Below, in pieces: positions 1 through 10,500 of a DNA stretch of 64,000 nucleotides; the first letter of the stretch is position 1; each line of letters opens with the position of its first letter. Under the pieces are notes generated by a model. It searched no databases, was not told where the DNA came from, and was given only the letters and a program-made list of their open reading frames with translations. The position numbers and the translations under genes are program-made. The stretch comes from Planosporangium mesophilum (lineage in GTDB: Bacteria > Actinomycetota > Actinomycetes > Mycobacteriales > Micromonosporaceae), in NCBI RefSeq assembly GCF_016863255.1, contig NZ_BOON01000018.1:124001-188000 (forward strand), given 5' to 3'.

Positions 1-1758
<1,758 letters not shown>

Positions 1759-2111
1759 CGTGTCTCCATCTGTCGGGCGGGGCCGCCTTCGCGGTCTCCA
1801 TCGGCGTCGCGTGGCTCGATCTGACCGGCTTCGAGCAGTATGTCTGATTCTCCCTCGTCGGCGCAGTCAGACCAGGACGTCGCATCAGCTCACGGTCAGG
1901 CATCTCGTTCACCTCGCGCCGAGCCTGGATGCGGCGCGGGGAGATGCGGAACCAGCGGTACGGCGTGGCGAGCGCAGCCGGTGTGCGCGGCGAACCGGTC
2001 ACCCCGCTGCTGCGGCGGAGCGTCGATCTCGAGGACTTCGGCTTCGCCCTCGATCATGACATGTCGCGGGGGTGGCCCAGCCGTCTGTGCAGGCTGCGAT
2101 AGCCGGACGGC
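1759..2111. other. Intergenic stretch without a convincing gene
   Basis: No recognisable protein is encoded here. A 57-codon frame on the plus strand (ATG at 1929 to TAG at 2102) has plausible composition (ends near EDFGFALDHD) but no clear ribosome binding site and no family match that I recognise, so it is not called as a gene. Confidence 0.3.
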
Positions 2112-2522
2112 TCAGCGCAGCTGCTGGATGCGGATGAGGTTGCCGGCGGGATCGCGGACGGCGCAGTCGCGAACCCCGTACGGCTGCTCGATCGGCTCCT
2201 GGACGACCTCGGCGTCGCTGGCCTGCAACTTCTCGAAGGTGCCGTCGAGGTCAGGGGTAGCCAGCATGATCCAGCCGTAGGTGCCCTTGGCCATCATCTC
2301 CACGATGGTGCGGCGCTCCTCGTCGGTGACACCGGGATCGGCGGCCGGCGGCGCCAGGAGGATGGACGTGCCGGGCTGGCCGGCGGGCCCGACCGTGATC
2401 CAGCGCATCTTGCCCTTTCCGACGTCGTTGCGGACCTCGAAGCCGAGGACGTCTCGGTAGAAGGCCAGGCAGGCCTCCGGGTCGTCGTGCGGGAGAACGC
2501 TCGTGTGAATGGTGATGTCCAT
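2112..2522 (-). CDS. VOC (glyoxalase/bleomycin-resistance fold) family protein
   Basis: A 136-residue single-domain protein beginning MDITIHTSVLPHDDPEACL. It has the typical paired beta-alpha-beta-beta-beta halves of the vicinal oxygen chelate superfamily and ends in GVRDCAVRDPAGNLIRIQQ, the usual second-half signature. Such proteins bind a metal or small ligand; the substrate cannot be told. The frame is open upstream to 2852, but homologues start at MDITIHTS, so the ATG at 2522 is preferred. Close relatives commonly sit directly behind an AraC-type regulator gene; here only a stub of that regulator remains just upstream (2581-2686). The VOC gene may therefore have lost its normal promoter context. 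Confidence 0.85.
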   Translation of the reverse strand: MDITIHTSVLPHDDPEACLAFYRDVLGFEVRNDVGKGKMRWITVGPAGQPGTSILLAPPAADPGVTDEERRTIVEMMAKGTYGWIMLATPDLDGTFEKLQASDAEVVQEPIEQPYGVRDCAVRDPAGNLIRIQQLR

Positions 2523-2580
2523 GGCAGTCACGCTACGTGCGGCTCGGCTACCCGCGCTTCTCGATTCCTGACCTGTCTGG

Positions 2581-2686
2581 TCACCTGCTTCGCCACACAC
2601 GGCGGCATCCCACCGTCGCGCGCGCCGCCCGACCCCGATAGACGCTGGGCGACACACCGACCAGCTCGGTGAAGCACGCCGCAGCA
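2581..2686 (-). pseudogene. C-terminal stub of an AraC-family regulator
   Basis: In one minus-strand frame this segment reads CFTELVGVSPSVYRGRAAR and runs to a TGA at 2581. This is the end of the second helix-turn-helix of AraC/XylS regulators (consensus F..LVGVSPS.YR). The rest of the regulator is absent: upstream homology stops at about 2686, exactly where a 38-base repeat of the metH 3' end begins. AraC-VOC gene pairs are common, which supports this identity. The gene is non-functional. Confidence 0.6.
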
Positions 2687-2721
2687 GGTCAGGACCGGTT
2701 AACCCTTCACTTGGCGTTGAA
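2684..2721. repeat. Left copy of metH-end direct repeat (possible att site)
   Basis: These 38 bases match 7517-7554 at 33 positions with no gaps. The match includes a perfect 15-base core TCACTTGGCGTTGAA and a perfect 12-base start GCAGGTCAGGAC. Read on the minus strand, the core encodes the last codons of metH (FNAK-stop). The copy sits where the AraC stub breaks off. Site-specific integration would create such a duplication; the interpretation is inferred. Confidence 0.55.
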
Positions 2722-2722
2722 C

Positions 2723-3205
2723 TGATCAGCCCTCTGCACCACACCGGGCGAGGGGCACCAAGCAGCCCCCTGAGCAGCGGCAACGGCGGTGATTGATGGT
2801 TGTCCTTGTGGTCCTTGGTTGTCGTCTCACGGCCTGGCGACGGCCTGATCATGGTCCTGCCGTGACCCGTTCGTCGACGGCCTCACGGTGGTTGACCTCT
2901 GCCGTGTCAAGGAACCTTGGCGGGCACGTGACCTGCCATACCAACCGTTGTCAGCTGCGGAAACAGTCGTCGCTGTTCGTGGACGTCCGTCGTAGTGCAC
3001 TCCGGTTGTCACTCACTTCGTCACCCGGTAGATCTCGCTATAGCCATGTAGCTGCTGGCCTCAGTCGCCGCTGTGACCGACGAAGAAGATCACCTCGGGC
3101 GTAACGTCTCGGTGGCCGACGTGGTCGCCGAAGCCGCTCGCACCACAATCAAGCCCATCGCCCGATTCAAGGTCCACAAACTCGAACCGCCGCGACGGAA
3201 ATCGT
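2723..3205. other. Stretch without a convincing gene
   Basis: No gene could be supported. A plus-strand frame from GTG 3073 to TGA 3234 (53 residues, NVSVADVVAEAARTTIK) looks like a coding remnant, because a different frame at its end reads EIVYRLKAR-stop, suggesting an indel. I do not recognise the family. Confidence 0.3.
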
Positions 3206-3394
3206 CTACCGCCTCAAGGCCCGGTAGCGTCTGAGAAGGGCGGTAATCCTCTCGTAGTTGGCTTCGCCGTTCAGCTCGGCGAGCAGGTCGTCCGGGCACA
3301 GCTCATAGAGATCGCCCCACCATCGGCGCGCTTTGTTGTCCCAGATCCGGTACCCGCCCGGTACCCCTCTGGCGACGTACCGCCTCCTGCTCAC
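3206..3394 (-). CDS. Small conserved-looking hypothetical protein, 62 aa
   Basis: It starts at GTG 3394, five bases or so behind a good GGAGGGG ribosome binding site. The product is basic and tryptophan-rich at its N-terminal half (YRIWDNKARRWWGDLYELC), followed by a helical C-terminus (ERITALLRRYRALRR). The composition and the binding site argue for a real gene. I do not recognise a function. It lies inside the decayed patch between the metH-end repeats, so it may be cargo of a former element. Confidence 0.55.
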   Translation of the reverse strand: MSRRRYVARGVPGGYRIWDNKARRWWGDLYELCPDDLLAELNGEANYERITALLRRYRALRR

Positions 3395-3561
3395 AGCCCC
3401 TCCAGCGCATTCACTGGACGGCAGCCTACGAGCGCCAAGCGGGCACCGCGACCGGTAATCGGAGCACCAGACGTTCTCCCGCTACGCCAACTCAACGCGT
3501 AACCTGTCGACCGACCTCGATCGCCTAGCCGGAGCTGTCACGCCTCGTCGGACCGCGATCG

Positions 3562-3627
3562 GTAACGCATCAAGGGGAGCCCGACATTGCGTCCCCCGGT
3601 GGTGTCGTACTCCGCTCGATGCGTTAC
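3562..3627. repeat. Inverted GTAACGCATC...GATGCGTTAC motif, shared with 5323-5373
   Basis: Ten-base arms (3562-3571 and 3618-3627) face each other. The 26 bases at 3602-3627 recur at 5323-5348 with one mismatch, and a near copy (GATGCGTAAC) follows at 5364-5373, directly ahead of an IS481-type transposase scrap. These are probably termini of a lost insertion sequence. Confidence 0.4.
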
Positions 3628-3651
3628 CTGGTCGCCGGCAGCACCAGCGAG

Positions 3652-4257
3652 TCAGCTGACACGGCGATAGCGGATGTGGGTGGCCAGCGGTGAGTGAAGC
3701 ACCTCGGCGGGTTCGAAGCCGAAGGATTCAACACCGTCGAAGATGCGCTCGCCCGAACCGAGCAGGACCGGTGCGATGTCGAGGGTGAGCTCGTCGATCA
3801 CGCCGGCGATCAGTGCCTGTCGGACGGTCGAGGCCCCACCGGCGATGTCCACGCCGTTATCCCCGGCGGCCTGGCACGCTGCGAAGTAGGCCGCGTCGAA
3901 GCCCTCGGTGACGAAGTGGAAGATCGTCCCGCCGTCCATCTCGATCGGGTCATGTCCGTGATGGGTCAACACGAACACCGGCGCGTGATACGGCGGTTCG
4001 GGGCCCCACCACCCGGTCCATTCCTCATCCCAGTCCCCGCGGATCGGGCCGAACATGTTCCGACCCATCACATACGCACCCCGCGGGCGCATGAGCCACT
4101 CGTTCGCGACCTTGTCGGCATCGTTGGCTCGCGGGTCGCCGATGTGCCAGCCGTGCAGCTCCCGCCCCCGCTTGCCCAGGGGGTCCTCGCGGCTCTGGTC
4201 CGGCCCGGCGACGAAGCCGTCCAGCGAGATCGACATGTGGCAAGTGGTGTCCGGCAC
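3652..4257 (-). CDS. Dihydrofolate reductase/RibD C-terminal-domain family protein
   Basis: A 201-residue protein. It has HMSISLDGFVAGPDQS at the N-terminus, a nucleotide-contact region near GRNMFGP, and the DIAGGASTVRQAL / DELTLDIAPVLLGSGERIF block characteristic of the RibD C-terminal (bacterial bifunctional deaminase-reductase) family. Members are NADPH-dependent reductases of pteridine or pyrimidine-like substrates, but most single-domain forms are uncharacterised. The start is fixed by a perfect AGGAGG eight bases before GTG 4257; the frame upstream of it to 4335 is non-coding in character. It is a free-standing gene. Confidence 0.85.
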   Translation of the reverse strand: MPDTTCHMSISLDGFVAGPDQSREDPLGKRGRELHGWHIGDPRANDADKVANEWLMRPRGAYVMGRNMFGPIRGDWDEEWTGWWGPEPPYHAPVFVLTHHGHDPIEMDGGTIFHFVTEGFDAAYFAACQAAGDNGVDIAGGASTVRQALIAGVIDELTLDIAPVLLGSGERIFDGVESFGFEPAEVLHSPLATHIRYRRVS

Positions 4258-4577
4258 CGCGAACCTCCTGAGTGATTGCGACTTGCAAGCGCCGTGCGGA
4301 CCGTAGCAAGTAATGGCGCAGGGGAACGAGGACACAGCTCGACCAACCTGGCGGTGGGGCCAGTTACCTACGCTTGACTTCTAGTGGTCGTCGTCTGACC
4401 CCTTGACGCCGGGCGGGCGCCGTGGAGAGTCGAGCACCGGGGGACGGCCGCCAGCAGGGAGAGGAACCGGGAACCCGCAACGCCCTGGCTAAGTCGTCGT
4501 GTGTACCGCGCAGCGGCCTTGCCGCCGTCCATACCATGAAACCTCTGGGCATCGTGCCGGTACTGAAGGAGATTATC

Positions 4578-5069
4578 GTGGATGACGTTGCGTTAGTGAT
4601 AGCAATTATCTCGACCGCTATCTCTTCCGTCGCCGTAGTAGGCGTAGCGATAGGTCTTGTAATTCAGTCTCGCCAACTGAGAATAAGCTCGCTTCAAACG
4701 TACCGATCAACGCATGCTGACCTAGTGCGAATGGTACTCGACTACCCGGACCTCGCCGACGCGCTTGTCGATGCATCGCTTGACCAACAGGCTATCCGCA
4801 AGCGGCTACATCTGAACTGGACTATGATGCATCTTCGATTCGGTTATCTGATCGGCGAGTTGCCTGAAACGGCAATCCGCACCCAGGTGTCCATTCTCTT
4901 TGCGCAGAACGTAGCTGTTGAGTGGTGGGCCGCCGCGCGGGGGCTCTATGAGCGAGAGGCTCGGAATCGGCGACAACGGCGTTTCTTGGAACTCGTTGAC
5001 AGCACTTATGAAGCAGCGATCACACGAGCGAGAAGCGCTTCGGCTGAACACGCTGAACAGAAAACATAG
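4578..5069 (+). CDS. DUF6082-like single-pass membrane protein
   Basis: It starts at GTG 4578, behind AAGGAG with six bases of spacing, and encodes 163 residues. One N-terminal transmembrane helix (VALVIAIISTAISSVAVVGV) is followed by a helical cytosolic part (QTYRSTHADLVRMVLDYPDL), the pattern of the actinobacterial DUF6082 family. Function is unknown. Third codon positions are rich in A and T (gtt, tta, ata, gca), in sharp contrast to the surrounding chromosome, which suggests recent transfer. It lies between the two metH-end repeats. Confidence 0.65.
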   Translation: MDDVALVIAIISTAISSVAVVGVAIGLVIQSRQLRISSLQTYRSTHADLVRMVLDYPDLADALVDASLDQQAIRKRLHLNWTMMHLRFGYLIGELPETAIRTQVSILFAQNVAVEWWAAARGLYEREARNRRQRRFLELVDSTYEAAITRARSASAEHAEQKT

Positions 5070-5322
5070 AAAGGCCTGCTTCCCGGTCGCTCATGCACTG
5101 TCCAGCCCGACGACGGATCGACCGGATTCAGATGGACATCGAACCAGAGTTCAGCGTCTGCCGACCGGCGGTGAACCCTGGGATTCGGCGTGTCCGGCGG
5201 GTGTCGCCATGCCAGCCGTCGGCGCGCCGTGGACGTAGTCCTTAGGCGCGCGGCGGCCGACGGTGCTGACCTGGCGCCTTGAAGACGTACAGAAACTTCT
5301 CACCGGGACTCTGGCTGCGGCT

Positions 5323-5373
5323 GTGTCGTACTCCGCTTGATGCGTTACAGGTCGGCTTCACTTGATGCGTAAC
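5323..5373. repeat. Second copy of the 26-base IS-end-like repeat
   Basis: Positions 5323-5348 match 3602-3627 with a single mismatch, and GATGCGTAAC follows at 5364-5373. The transposase scrap begins eleven bases later, so this is probably the terminal region of an IS481-type element. The rest of 5070-5383 shows no gene. Confidence 0.4.
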
Positions 5374-5383
5374 ACTCCGCCGA

Positions 5384-5515
5384 GTGCTGGTGGAGTTGAG
5401 CGTGATGGAACACCGCTATCGCGCCGTGTTGGGGGTCCAGGTCGGCGAGTTCTCGAAGCTGCCCTGTCACCATACGTGGCCCGAAAACCTGGATGCGTTC
5501 AGCGAATTGGTGTAG
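5384..5515 (+). pseudogene. N-terminal scrap of an IS481-type transposase
   Basis: The frame reads VELSVMEHRYRAVLGV, which resembles the start of IS481-family transposases (VELSVMEQRY.AV..V). The expected helix-turn-helix region does not follow; after about 20 residues the sequence is unrelated and stops at TAG 5515. Terminal-repeat-like motifs lie just upstream. Only a fragment remains. Confidence 0.4.
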
Positions 5516-5701
5516 TAACCGGGGATACGAGTGAGAGCGCGGTCTCAACTGACAGCAGGCGCGTTTCCGTTTAGCGCGGGCGGGTGTCAGGTTGAACGCA
5601 TCGAGCTAATGTTCGCCTCAGGTGTCGATATCCGTGCCTAGCTGTCGCAAACCACTTCAGGTGAGGATCGCGCGGTAAAAGTCGGACTGCTACCGCCTCA
5701 G

Positions 5702-6355
5702 TTACGGAGTCGCAGACTCCTCGTCCAGGTCAGACTCTGATCGCGACATATCGGACTCCACCTCGGCTACGAAGGGCTCGCTGCCGTCCTGGGCATGAAA
5801 GAGCAGGAAGGACTCCACCGGGTCAGTACCGATTATCGCTCTGGGTATGCGCCGCTCAAGTTCTTCTAGCTCCAGTTCTGTTCGACTAATCAGTTGTCCG
5901 GTGGCGACAGGGAGCCCTCGCAGGTCGACCGTCACTTGGACCCCTTCTGTCATATCTATGGGATCATAATAGGGGTCGATCATGACCCATGTCTCCTGAA
6001 CTTGGGTTACTCGATCTCGTAGATACCAGTAGCGAACTACGCCTTGGCGCTCCGAGATGGTACCGGCGTACTCCATTACTCGACCACGACCGTCCAAGCT
6101 CTCGGAGGTGATTCTCACTAGGAGCGTATTTCTGACGAACGAATATCGAATTTCGATCTGCTCGTGACCAATTATGCCGATTCCAGTGGTGCTTCGCCAG
6201 TAGGAATGCCAGCGACCCAAATACCGACGTTTTCCTGGCGATCTGCTGAACCGGTAGTAGAAGTAGAGTTGGCGTATGAGAACTGGCGTTACACCAAGGA
6301 TGAAGCCGGCCACTACCTCAAGCCAGTTGATGTCCAAACGGATCACTCCTAGCAC
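5702..6355 (-). CDS. Hypothetical membrane-anchored protein
   Basis: A protein of up to 217 residues. It has a hydrophobic N-terminal anchor (VVAGFILGVTPVLIRQLYFYY), a basic stretch (SRSPGKRRYLGRW), a beta-rich central domain and an acidic tail (ESDMSRSESDLDEE). I do not recognise the family. GTG 6355 gives the longest form; a TTG inside it (LDINWLEVV) has a better placed AGGAG and may be the true start. Codon usage is AT-leaning compared with neighbours, as in the DUF6082-like gene at 4578, again suggesting transfer. It may have arrived together with that gene. Confidence 0.6.
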   Translation of the reverse strand: MLGVIRLDINWLEVVAGFILGVTPVLIRQLYFYYRFSRSPGKRRYLGRWHSYWRSTTGIGIIGHEQIEIRYSFVRNTLLVRITSESLDGRGRVMEYAGTISERQGVVRYWYLRDRVTQVQETWVMIDPYYDPIDMTEGVQVTVDLRGLPVATGQLISRTELELEELERRIPRAIIGTDPVESFLLFHAQDGSEPFVAEVESDMSRSESDLDEESATP

Positions 6356-6428
6356 TCACTGGCGCACGAGAGCAATCTATAACAGCTCTGCCAATCGGGC
6401 CACCATCGATGATCCGATCGACATCCGC

Positions 6429-6632
6429 TCATCGCCAGATCCGTGCGTTCAGGCTCCGCCGACCTGCCCCAAGTTCTAGACGACCCGTCGCACATCGCGC
6501 CCACAGGTCGTTGTCTGCCCGGCGCTGAAGGATCAGCCGTCCGGCCTGGTCGATCACGACCGCCGACGCTGCGGGAACCAGAGAGTTCGCCTGCGGTGCA
6601 TCGGGATCCCGGTAGTAGTCGACCCGCCCCAT
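6429..6632 (-). pseudogene. Truncated NUDIX hydrolase
   Basis: The first about 55 residues (MGRVDYYRDPDAPQANSLV, then SAVVIDQAGRLILQRRADND) are the N-terminal strand region of NUDIX hydrolases. The frame then continues as ARCATGRLELGAG and ends, so the catalytic GX5EX7REUXEEXGU box is missing. It lies just behind an XRE/DUF5919 pseudogene, a gene order seen intact in other actinomycetes. It is not expected to be active. Confidence 0.6.
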
Positions 6633-6644
6633 TACGCTTCCCGT

Positions 6645-7292
6645 CTAGCTCCTCGCCCGCGTGCTCTTCTTCGGTCGATCATCCCTCACCGGCGTGGTCG
6701 TCGCCCAGACGCCGTCGAAGTGGGTGGCGAAGCGGACGAACATCCCGTTCGGGCCGAGCCGGCGAAGGTGCAGCATCGCTGCTGACTCCCCCGGCGTGGC
6801 GTACAGGTGCGGCGTGACCAGCATTTCGTCATCAAAGCGGAAGACCGAGTTGTACAGCGGCACGTCTTGCTGGCGCATCTCGAAGTTCTCGCATCCCATC
6901 AATGGCGCGAAGCACTTCAGCGATGTGTGAATCCGAACGACCAGCGTTCAGGGCCAGGTCCTCTTCGTCGTCACGGTCTGCGACGTGCTTCGATTCCGGG
7001 TCCGCGATCACGACCCGTACCTTGCAACCATTGGCGCATTTCTCTTGAATCGTCTCCACTAGCCGTGGGTGATCCATCGGCAGGAAGTACAGCGTGTAGC
7101 CGAGGAGGTCGATCTGGCGCTCGGCACGCTCGATCAGCTCCCACCATCCCGAGTGCGGCATGTCGCTTGGGTACGGGTACGCCGCAACGATTTCGGCGTT
7201 TGCGCTCGCCGCGTCGGCCGACCTGCGCTGGACTCCGGCCACAGGAATTCCTCGTCTTCATTGAGGAATTTCGCCACCCCCCAGCGATGCCG
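6645..7292 (-). pseudogene. Broken XRE-type regulator with DUF5919 domain
   Basis: Two frames together spell one protein. At high coordinates, HRWGVAKFLNEDEEFLWPES is the end of the XRE helix-turn-helix region. Then AEIVAAYPYPSDMPHSGWW and QIDLLGYTLYFLPMDHP form the DUF5919 core. After a single extra base near 6947 the other frame continues with TLVVRIHTSLKCFAPLMG and NSVFRFDDEMLVTPHLY to a stop at 6645. A further slip near 7230 separates the HTH end from the core. The DNA-binding N-terminus is missing and homology stops at about 7290, against the integrase remnant on the other strand. Confidence 0.65.
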
Positions 7293-7295
7293 AGG

Positions 7296-7493
7296 ATGAG
7301 GCCTACGCCTCCGTGCTGCTGGACGCCGGTGAGGGCAGCAAGGCCCTCGCCGCCTACCTCTGCCACGCCGACCCCGGCTTCACCCTGCGGACCTACACCC
7401 ATCTGCTACCCAGCAGCTAGAACCGCACCCGACAGGCGAGACCGGGCCCTCGCCGACGGGCCGGAGCCGCTGGACGGCCTGGAGACGGCCTAG
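7296..7493 (+). pseudogene. C-terminal remnant of a phage/AICE-type tyrosine integrase
   Basis: The segment reads YASVLLDAGEGSKALAAYL, then HADPGFTLRTYTHLLPSS, with the catalytic tyrosine context (TLRTYTHL) of actinobacterial integrases. An in-frame TAG interrupts it at 7420. The homologous tail continues in another frame as DRALADGPEPLDGLETA to TAG 7493, so a stop and a frameshift are both present. The N-terminal two thirds are gone. The end of the gene lies only 24 bases from the repeat at 7517-7554, the usual place of an integrase next to its attachment site. Confidence 0.65.
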
Positions 7494-7516
7494 AGGCTAC
7501 ACCGAGACGTATTTCC

Positions 7517-7554
7517 GCAGGTCAGGACGGGTCAAACGCTCACTTGGCGTTGAA
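7517..7554. repeat. Right copy of metH-end direct repeat (possible att site)
   Basis: It covers the last codons and stop of metH (minus strand) plus about 23 bases beyond, and matches 2684-2721 at 33 of 38 positions. The dead integrase tail ends 24 bases away. The two copies bracket about 4.8 kb of degraded and low-GC genes. Confidence 0.55.
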
Positions 7555-10500
7555 GTAGTTGGCCTCGGGGTGGTGCACGATGATCGCGTCCGTGGCCTGC
7601 TCCGGTACGAGTTGGAACTCCTCGCTGAGGCTCACACCGATCCGGTCCGGCCGCAGCAGCTCCACGATCTTGGCGCGGTCCTCCAGGTCCGGGCAGGCCG
7701 GGTACCCGAACGCGTACCGGCAGCCGCGGTAGTCGGTACGCAGCAGCCCATCGAGGTCGGCCGGGTCGTCGTCGGCGACGCGCCGCCCGTCGGGCAGGAC
7801 CAGCTCCTCGCGCATCCGCCTGTGCCAGTACTCCGCGAGCGCCTCGGTCAGCTGCACGGACAAGCCGTGCACCTCGAGGTAGTCGCGGTACGAGTGCTCA
7901 GCGAACAGCTTCGAGGTGTACTCGCTGATCGGCTCGCCGACGGTGACCAGCTGGAAGCCGACCACATCGAGCTGGCCGGAGTCGCGGCCGCGGAAGAAGT
8001 CGGCCAGGCACAGGCGACGGTCCCGGCGCTGCCGGGGGAACGTGAACCGGGCGACCTCACGCTGCGCGTTCTCGTCGAGTACGACGAGGTCGTTGCCCTC
8101 CGAGTAGCCGGGGAAGTACCCGTACACCACGGCCGCTTCGAGGACCTTGTCGGCGGCGAGCCGGTCCAGCCAGTACCGCAGCCGGGGCCGGCCCTCGGTC
8201 TCGACGAGCTCCTCGTAGGACGGTCCGGTGCCGCCGCGGGCACCGCGCAGTCCCCACTGGCCCATGAAGGTGGCGCGCTCGTCGAGCAGCGCGGCGTAGT
8301 CGGCGAGCGGGATGCCGCGCACCACCCGGGTGCCGAGGAACGGCGCCGCGGGTACGGGCGCGTCGGCGCCGACGTCGGAGCGGACCGACGAATCCGACAG
8401 CGAGGGCAGGTCCTCGCGTACCAGCGCGGTCTTCTCGCGCCGGGCGCGGCGGGCGGCGAGTGCGGCCTCGCGGTCGGCGTCGACGACGGCCGTGCCGCCG
8501 CGCTTGGCGGTCATGACCCGGTCCATCAGGGACAGTCCCTCGAACGCGTCCCGGGCGTAGTGGACGTCGCCGGTGTACAGGGCGCGCAGGTCGTCCTCGA
8601 CGTACGCGCGGGTCAGCGCGGCCCCGCCGAGCAGGACCGGCCACCGCTCCGCGACGCCGCGGGTGTTCATCTCCTCCAGGTTCTCTTTCATGATCACCGT
8701 GGACTTGACGAGCAGGCCGGACATGCCGATCGCGTCGGCGCGATGGGTCTCGGCGGCCTCGAGGATGGCGCTGATCGGCTGCTTGATGCCGAGGTTGACC
8801 ACCTCGTACCCGTTGTTGGACAGGATGATGTCGACCAGGTTCTTGCCGATGTCGTGCACGTCGCCCTTGACGGTGGCGAGCACGATGCGGCCCTTGCCGC
8901 CGTCGTCGGCCTTCTCCATGTGCGGTTCGAGGTACGCGACGGCGGCCTTCATGACCTCGGCCGACTGCAGGACGAACGGCAGCTGCATCTGGCCGGAGCC
9001 GAACAGCTCCCCCACGACCTTCATGCCTTCGAGCAGGATGTCGTTGATGATCGACAGCGCCGGGCGGTCTTCGAGCGCGGCGTCGAGGTCGGCCTCCAGC
9101 CCGTTGCGCTCGCCGTCGATGATGCGCCGCTTGAGGCGCTCGTCGAGCGGCAGGCCGGCCAGTTCCTGGGCACGGGAGGCGCGGGCGCTGGTGACGTCCA
9201 CGCCCTCGAACAACTCGATGAACTTCTGTACCGGGTCGTAGCCCTCGCGGCGCCGGTCGTACACCAGGTCGAGGGCGACCTCGCGGTGCTCCTCGGGGAT
9301 CCGGGCGATCGGCAGGATCTTGGAGGCGTGCACGATCGCGCTGGTCAGCCCCGCCCGTACGCACTCGTGCAGGAACACCGAGTTGAGCACCTGGCGGGCG
9401 GCCGGGTTGAGCCCGAACGACACGTTCGAGATGCCCAGGGTGAAGTTGACTCCGGGGTACCGGCGGGTGATCTCCCGGATCGCGTCGAGGGTCTCGATGC
9501 CGTCGCGACGGGTCTCCTCCTGGCCGGTGGCGATCGGGAACGTCAGGCAGTCGACGAAGATGTCGGGCAGGTTCAGCCCCCACCGGCCGGTGAGGTCGTC
9601 GATGAGCCGGGAGGCGACCCGCACCTTCCACTCGGCGGTACGCGCCTGCCCCTCCTCGTCGATGGTGAGGGCGACCACCGCGGCGCCGTGCTCACGGACG
9701 ATCGGCATGACCCTGGCGTACCGCGACTCGGGGCCGTCGCCGTCCTCGAAGTTGACCGAGTTGATCACGCAGCGGCCGCCGAGCATCTCCAGGCCGGCCT
9801 CGATCACGGCCGGCTCGGTCGAGTCCAGCATGATCGGCAGGGTCGAGGCGGTGGCGAACCGCCCGGCGACCTCGCGCATGTCGACCGCGCCGTCCCGGCC
9901 GACGTAGTCCACGCACAGGTCCAGCAGGTGTGAGCCGTCCCTGGCCTGGCCGCGGGCGATCTCGACGCAGGACTGCCAGTCGGCGGCCAGCATCGCCTCC
10001 CGGAACGCCTTCGACCCGTTGGCGTTGGTGCGCTCGCCCACCATCAGCACGCTGGCGTCCTGGGCGAACGGTACGTGGTGGTACAGGCTGGCCACGCCGG
10101 CCTCGGGCTGCGGCTCGCGGGCCGCCGGGCGCCGGCCGCCCAGCCGCGCCACCACCGCCTCCACGTGTGCCGGGGTGGTACCGCAGCAGCCACCCACCAG
10201 CGACACCCCGTACTCGGTGACGAACCGGTCGAGGGCTTCGGCCAGCTCCTGCGGGGCCAGCGGGTAGACCGCCCCGTCGGAGGTCAGCTCCGGCAGCCCG
10301 GCGTTGGGCATCACCGACAGCGGCACCCGGGCGGTCCGCGACAGGTACCGCAGGTGCTCGCTCATCTCGGCCGGGCCGGTCGCGCAGTTGAGCCCGATCA
10401 GGTCGATCCCGAGCGGCTCCAGGGCCGTGAGCGCCGCCCCGATCTCGCTGCCCAGCAGCATCGTGCCGGTGGTCTCCACGGTGACGTGGCAGATCACCGG

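Noticed and set aside
7570-9933. 787-residue plus-strand frame opposite metH, and other long frames at 8057-9631 and 9692-10738
   Set aside because: Shadow frames of the high-GC metH gene; compositions are those of out-of-frame translation.
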